Part shown: positions 5,925-8,495 of the stretch, one piece after another
Layout: each line of letters begins with the position of its first letter
How positions within the stretch are numbered: position 1 is the stretch's first letter
DNA from: Alphaproteobacteria bacterium
GTDB taxonomy: Bacteria; Pseudomonadota; Alphaproteobacteria; ATCC43930; CGMCC-115725
DNA length: 8,495 nt
Direction: 5' to 3'
Assembly: GCA_005888425.1 (NCBI GenBank)
Contig: VAZF01000225.1
Span: 1-8,495 of the forward strand
Notes under the pieces: generated by a model
What the model saw: the letters and a program-made list of their open reading frames with translations, nothing else
What the model was told of the DNA's origin: nothing
Databases searched by the model: none
Position numbers and translations under genes: made by a program

Positions 5925-6554
5925 ATGGCATCGCGACCGGCAAATCCCCGCACACCGCCGCGTTTCGCGCTCGTCGCGATAGTGTTCGCTGGGGTGCTGG
6001 TCATTGCGGCCGGGGTATTGCTCGCGCTCGCCTTGCGCGAGACGCCGCGGGGCGCCGCTGGAACGGCGCTCGCCAGCGCGATCGGCGGCCAATTCCAACT
6101 CATCGATCAGAACGGCAAGCCCTTCAGCGATGCCAATCTCAAAGGCAAATGGCACCTCATCTTCTTTGGCTACACCCATTGCCCGGACGCTTGCCCGACC
6201 GCGCTCAATGAGATGTCGCTCGCCCTCGACCGGCTCGGCATAAAACGGGACGAGGTCGGGGTCGTGTTCATCACAGTCGATCCCGAGCGCGACACGCCCG
6301 ACGTGCTGAAATCTTATGTACAGAGTTTCGATGCTCCGATCGTGGCGCTGACCGGCTCGCCCGAAGCGGTTGCGCAGGCCGCCAAGGCCTATCGCGTCTT
6401 TTATGCCAAGCACCCCCGCGCCGACGGCGATTACGATATGGATCACAGCGCCGTCATTTATGTGATGAACCCCGAAGGGCGGTTTACCGCGACCTTTACG
6501 CCCGACAGCAGCGCCGATGCCATCGTCCAGCGGCTGCAGAAGCTGATCTCCTGA
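5925..6554 (+). CDS. SCO1/SenC family copper-binding thioredoxin-fold protein
   Basis: Membrane-anchored protein that delivers copper to, or reduces the cysteines of, the CuA site of cytochrome c oxidase subunit II. The 209-residue product has one transmembrane helix (about 14-38) with a short basic N terminus, so the thioredoxin-like domain faces the periplasm. The copper site is complete: C86-x3-C90 in THCPDACPT and H174 in DYDMDHSAVIY. The TVDPERDTP segment (117-125) is also typical of the family. ATG 5925 lies 12 bp after the PCu(A)C stop, with GGAAG just upstream. Pairing with PCu(A)C fits the known copper relay. No oxidase subunit genes are in the window, so the target is inferred. No clear intrinsic terminator follows. 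Confidence 0.94.
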   Translation: MASRPANPRTPPRFALVAIVFAGVLVIAAGVLLALALRETPRGAAGTALASAIGGQFQLIDQNGKPFSDANLKGKWHLIFFGYTHCPDACPTALNEMSLALDRLGIKRDEVGVVFITVDPERDTPDVLKSYVQSFDAPIVALTGSPEAVAQAAKAYRVFYAKHPRADGDYDMDHSAVIYVMNPEGRFTATFTPDSSADAIVQRLQKLIS

Positions 6555-6664
6555 GGTTCGACCGGCCGCAGGGATTGGTTTAGCGCCTTCGCGACGACAT
6601 ATAGAGCGAACGCTCCCGGCTCATCAGCCGAGGTGCCCGATCGTAACTGCCCAACTCAGGAACA

Positions 6665-8248
6665 ATGACGACGCTCCCCGACGAGATCGCGCGCCGGCGC
6701 ACCTTTGCGATCATCTCGCATCCGGACGCCGGCAAAACCACTCTGACCGAAAAGCTGCTGCTGTTCGGCGGCGCGATCCAAATGGCGGGCGAGGTCAAGG
6801 CGCGCGGTGAGCGCCGGCGAGCGCGTTCGGACTGGATGACGATCGAGCGTGAACGCGGCATTTCGGTCAGTTCGGCGGTCATGACCTTTGAGCATGACGG
6901 CCTCGTCTTCAACCTGCTCGACACACCAGGTCACCAGGATTTCAGCGAAGACACCTATCGCACGCTGACTGCGGTCGACAGCGCCGTGATGGTGCTCGAT
7001 GCGGCGCGCGGCATCGAGGAGCAGACACGAAAGCTCTTCGAGGTCTGCCGGCTGCGCAACGTGCCGATCATCACCTTCATCAACAAGCTCGATCGCGAGG
7101 GGCGTGACCCGTTCGACCTGCTCGATGAAATCGAGCAGTCGCTGGCGCTCGACGTCGCCCCGGCAAGCTGGCCAATCGGTATGGGGCGCGATTTCCTCGG
7201 TACCTACGATCTGTTCGACGACGCGCTACTGTTGTTCGAGCGAGGGCTGGGCGAGCGAGTGGTCGAGCCGATCCGCTGCGAGGGCCTGAACGATCCCGAA
7301 CTGCCCCGCCGGCTGCCCGAAACGGCGATCGCCAAGCTACGCGAAGAGATCGAAATGGCGCGCGGTTTGTGCCCTGAATTCGATCTCGATTCGTACCGCG
7401 AGGGTCACCTGACGCCGGTATTTTTCGGCAGCGCGATCAACAATTTTGGGGTACGCGAGCTGTTGCAGGGCGTGGCCAGGCTAGCGCCGCCGCCGCGGCC
7501 GCAACCGGCCGAGCCGGCCGCGATTCGGCCCGAGGAAGAGGCTGTCGCTGGGTTCGTTTTCAAGGTGCAAGCGAACATCGATCCGCAACACCGTGATCGG
7601 GTTGCCTTTCTGCGCGTCTGCGCAGGCCGCTTCCGGCGCGGCATGAAGCTGAAAAACCAGCGTACGGGGCGGCTCATGTCGGTGCAGAACCCGGTGTTCT
7701 TTTTGGCCCGCGACCGCAACCTCGCCGAGGAAGCCTGGCCCGGCGACATCATCGGCATCCCCAATCACGGCAGCCTGCGAACCGGCGATACGCTGACCGA
7801 GGGCGCCGAAACCCGCGTCACCGGCTTGCCGAGCTTTGCGCCCGAGATCCTGCGCCGCGTGCGCATCGAGGATCCGATGAAATCGAAGCATCTGCGCCAC
7901 GCCTTGACCCAATTGGCCGACGAGGGCGTGACGCGCGTGTTCCAGCCGGCCAATGGCGGCGATTGGATTATCGGCGTCGTCGGCGCCCTGCAGCTGGAGG
8001 TTCTGACGGCGCGCCTTGAGGCAGAGTATGGGCTCGCGACACGGCTCGATGGCGCGCCCTATGAGGCGGCGCGCTGGGTCGATGCCGAGCCAGCCGAGCT
8101 CGACCGGTTCCGCGCCAGCTCGCATACGGCACTGGCCGAGGATCATGACGGCGTGCCGGTGTTTCTCGCGCGCAACGCGTGGGACCTGCGGACCACGATC
8201 GAGGAATGGCCGGCAATCCGCTTCAGAGAGACGCGGGAGCAGAATTGA
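6665..8248 (+). CDS. prfC: Peptide chain release factor 3 (RF3 GTPase)
   Basis: Ribosome-associated translational GTPase that removes RF1/RF2 from the ribosome after peptide release and recycles it. Length is 527 residues (E. coli RF3 529). GTPase motifs are the P-loop HPDAGKTT (19-26), the switch I region ERERGISVSS (61-70), DTPGHQD (86-92) and NKLD (140-143). An EF-Tu-like domain II and the RF3 C-terminal domain follow. HPDAGKTT and the SDWM segment before ERERGIS separate RF3 from EF-G, whose P-loop has a different context. ATG 6665 has AGGA 3-6 nt upstream. The 110-bp gap before it holds a weak TTGGTT/TATAGA promoter-like pair (6575-6605) and a small hairpin CGGCT-CATC-AGCCG (6617-6630) that would fall in the leader, so it may be transcribed apart from the SCO gene. 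Its last 26 bp overlap the convergent AraC-type gene. Confidence 0.97.
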   Translation: MTTLPDEIARRRTFAIISHPDAGKTTLTEKLLLFGGAIQMAGEVKARGERRRARSDWMTIERERGISVSSAVMTFEHDGLVFNLLDTPGHQDFSEDTYRTLTAVDSAVMVLDAARGIEEQTRKLFEVCRLRNVPIITFINKLDREGRDPFDLLDEIEQSLALDVAPASWPIGMGRDFLGTYDLFDDALLLFERGLGERVVEPIRCEGLNDPELPRRLPETAIAKLREEIEMARGLCPEFDLDSYREGHLTPVFFGSAINNFGVRELLQGVARLAPPPRPQPAEPAAIRPEEEAVAGFVFKVQANIDPQHRDRVAFLRVCAGRFRRGMKLKNQRTGRLMSVQNPVFFLARDRNLAEEAWPGDIIGIPNHGSLRTGDTLTEGAETRVTGLPSFAPEILRRVRIEDPMKSKHLRHALTQLADEGVTRVFQPANGGDWIIGVVGALQLEVLTARLEAEYGLATRLDGAPYEAARWVDAEPAELDRFRASSHTALAEDHDGVPVFLARNAWDLRTTIEEWPAIRFRETREQN

Positions 8249-8495
8249 TTCTCGCGGCGCGGCGCAAGGCCTGGGGTGGCTGACCGAAGGCCCGGACAAA
8301 AGCGCGCCGCATGCGTTCGGGGTCACGGAACCCAGTCATCTCGGCGACGCGGTCGATCGGATCGCACCCGTCCTCCACCTGAGCGCGCGCCGCTTCGAGG
8401 CGCAGATGCTCGATTGCCTTGGCCGGTGTGACACCGGTCTCCGATGTAAACGCGCGGGCGAAATGCCGGGCGCTCATCGCCGCGCGGTCGGCGAG
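8223..8495 (-). CDS. AraC-family transcriptional regulator, C-terminal DNA-binding part (GlxA-like; 5' end cut)
   Basis: Only the last 90 residues are present; the frame is open to base 8495, so the gene continues beyond the window and an ATG at 8477 should not be read as its start. The segment is an AraC/XylS helix-turn-helix domain: SARHFARAFTSETGVTP is the end of the first HTH, and DRVAEMTGFRDPERMRRAF with FGQPPQALRR forms the second HTH and its conserved tail. The wording MSARHFARAF...DPERMRRAF is typical of GlxA/FtrA-type regulators, which carry an N-terminal DJ-1/PfpI (class I amidotransferase-like) ligand domain; that domain would lie outside the window. It converges on prfC, with the two 3' ends overlapping by 26 bp and no terminator visible between them. 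AraC-type is certain; the GlxA subtype is likely. Confidence 0.88.
   Translation of the reverse strand, partial: LADRAAMSARHFARAFTSETGVTPAKAIEHLRLEAARAQVEDGCDPIDRVAEMTGFRDPERMRRAFVRAFGQPPQALRRAARINSAPASL

Noticed and set aside
5799..6446. 215-codon minus-strand open frame opposite the copper genes
   Set aside because: It is antisense to PCu(A)C and SCO, whose ligand motifs are intact; the product has no recognisable features.
6617..6630. Hairpin CGGCT-CATC-AGCCG after the SCO gene as a terminator
   Set aside because: The stem is only 5 bp and no T tract follows; it more likely lies in the prfC leader or is chance.
7481..8326. 281-codon minus-strand open frame opposite prfC
   Set aside because: It is a shadow of the RF3 codon pattern, and it also crosses the true AraC-type gene in another frame.
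8223..8477. Complete 84-residue AraC-like gene starting at ATG 8477
   Set aside because: The same frame stays open to the window edge, and the residues before the Met (LADRAA) continue the usual HTH domain, so this is the tail of a longer gene.

Overview
The window is high-GC, densely packed chromosomal DNA with the gene content of an alphaproteobacterium. The best lineage markers are a single-domain response regulator that closely matches CpdR of the Caulobacter/Rhizobium cell-cycle circuit, an N-formylglutamate amidohydrolase divergent from it, and a small-RNA locus that looks like the alphaproteobacterial suhB/MmgR (alpha-r8) family. The genus cannot be fixed from the sequence. I see no insertion sequences, phage genes, CRISPR array, tRNA or rRNA; most of the window looks like ordinary core genome.

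Positions 1-2818 (minus strand) hold a trehalose synthesis operon read otsB -> otsA -> glk. Glucokinase (cut by the window start) makes glucose-6-phosphate, OtsA joins it to UDP-glucose to give trehalose-6-phosphate, and OtsB dephosphorylates that to trehalose. otsA and glk overlap by a GTGA junction.

Positions 2819-3051 hold the most interesting element: a plus-strand small-RNA gene with its own TTGACT promoter, a bulged 5' hairpin, an unpaired UUUCCUCCCU anti-Shine-Dalgarno-type motif and a strong intrinsic terminator. Its 3' half is antisense to the end of the next gene.

Positions 3013-3861 (minus) encode phenylalanine 4-hydroxylase (phhA). A perfect 12-bp palindrome lies upstream of it. 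Positions 3970-4851 (minus) encode an N-formylglutamate amidohydrolase family protein, divergent from cpdR (4992-5351, plus).

Positions 5433-6554 (plus) hold a two-gene copper-delivery unit: a periplasmic PCu(A)C chaperone followed 12 bp later by a membrane-anchored SCO1/SenC protein, together expected to load the CuA site of cytochrome c oxidase. Positions 6665-8248 (plus) encode peptide chain release factor 3 (prfC). It meets, tail to tail and with a 26-bp overlap, the C-terminal part of an AraC-type regulator (probably GlxA-like) that runs off the right edge on the minus strand.
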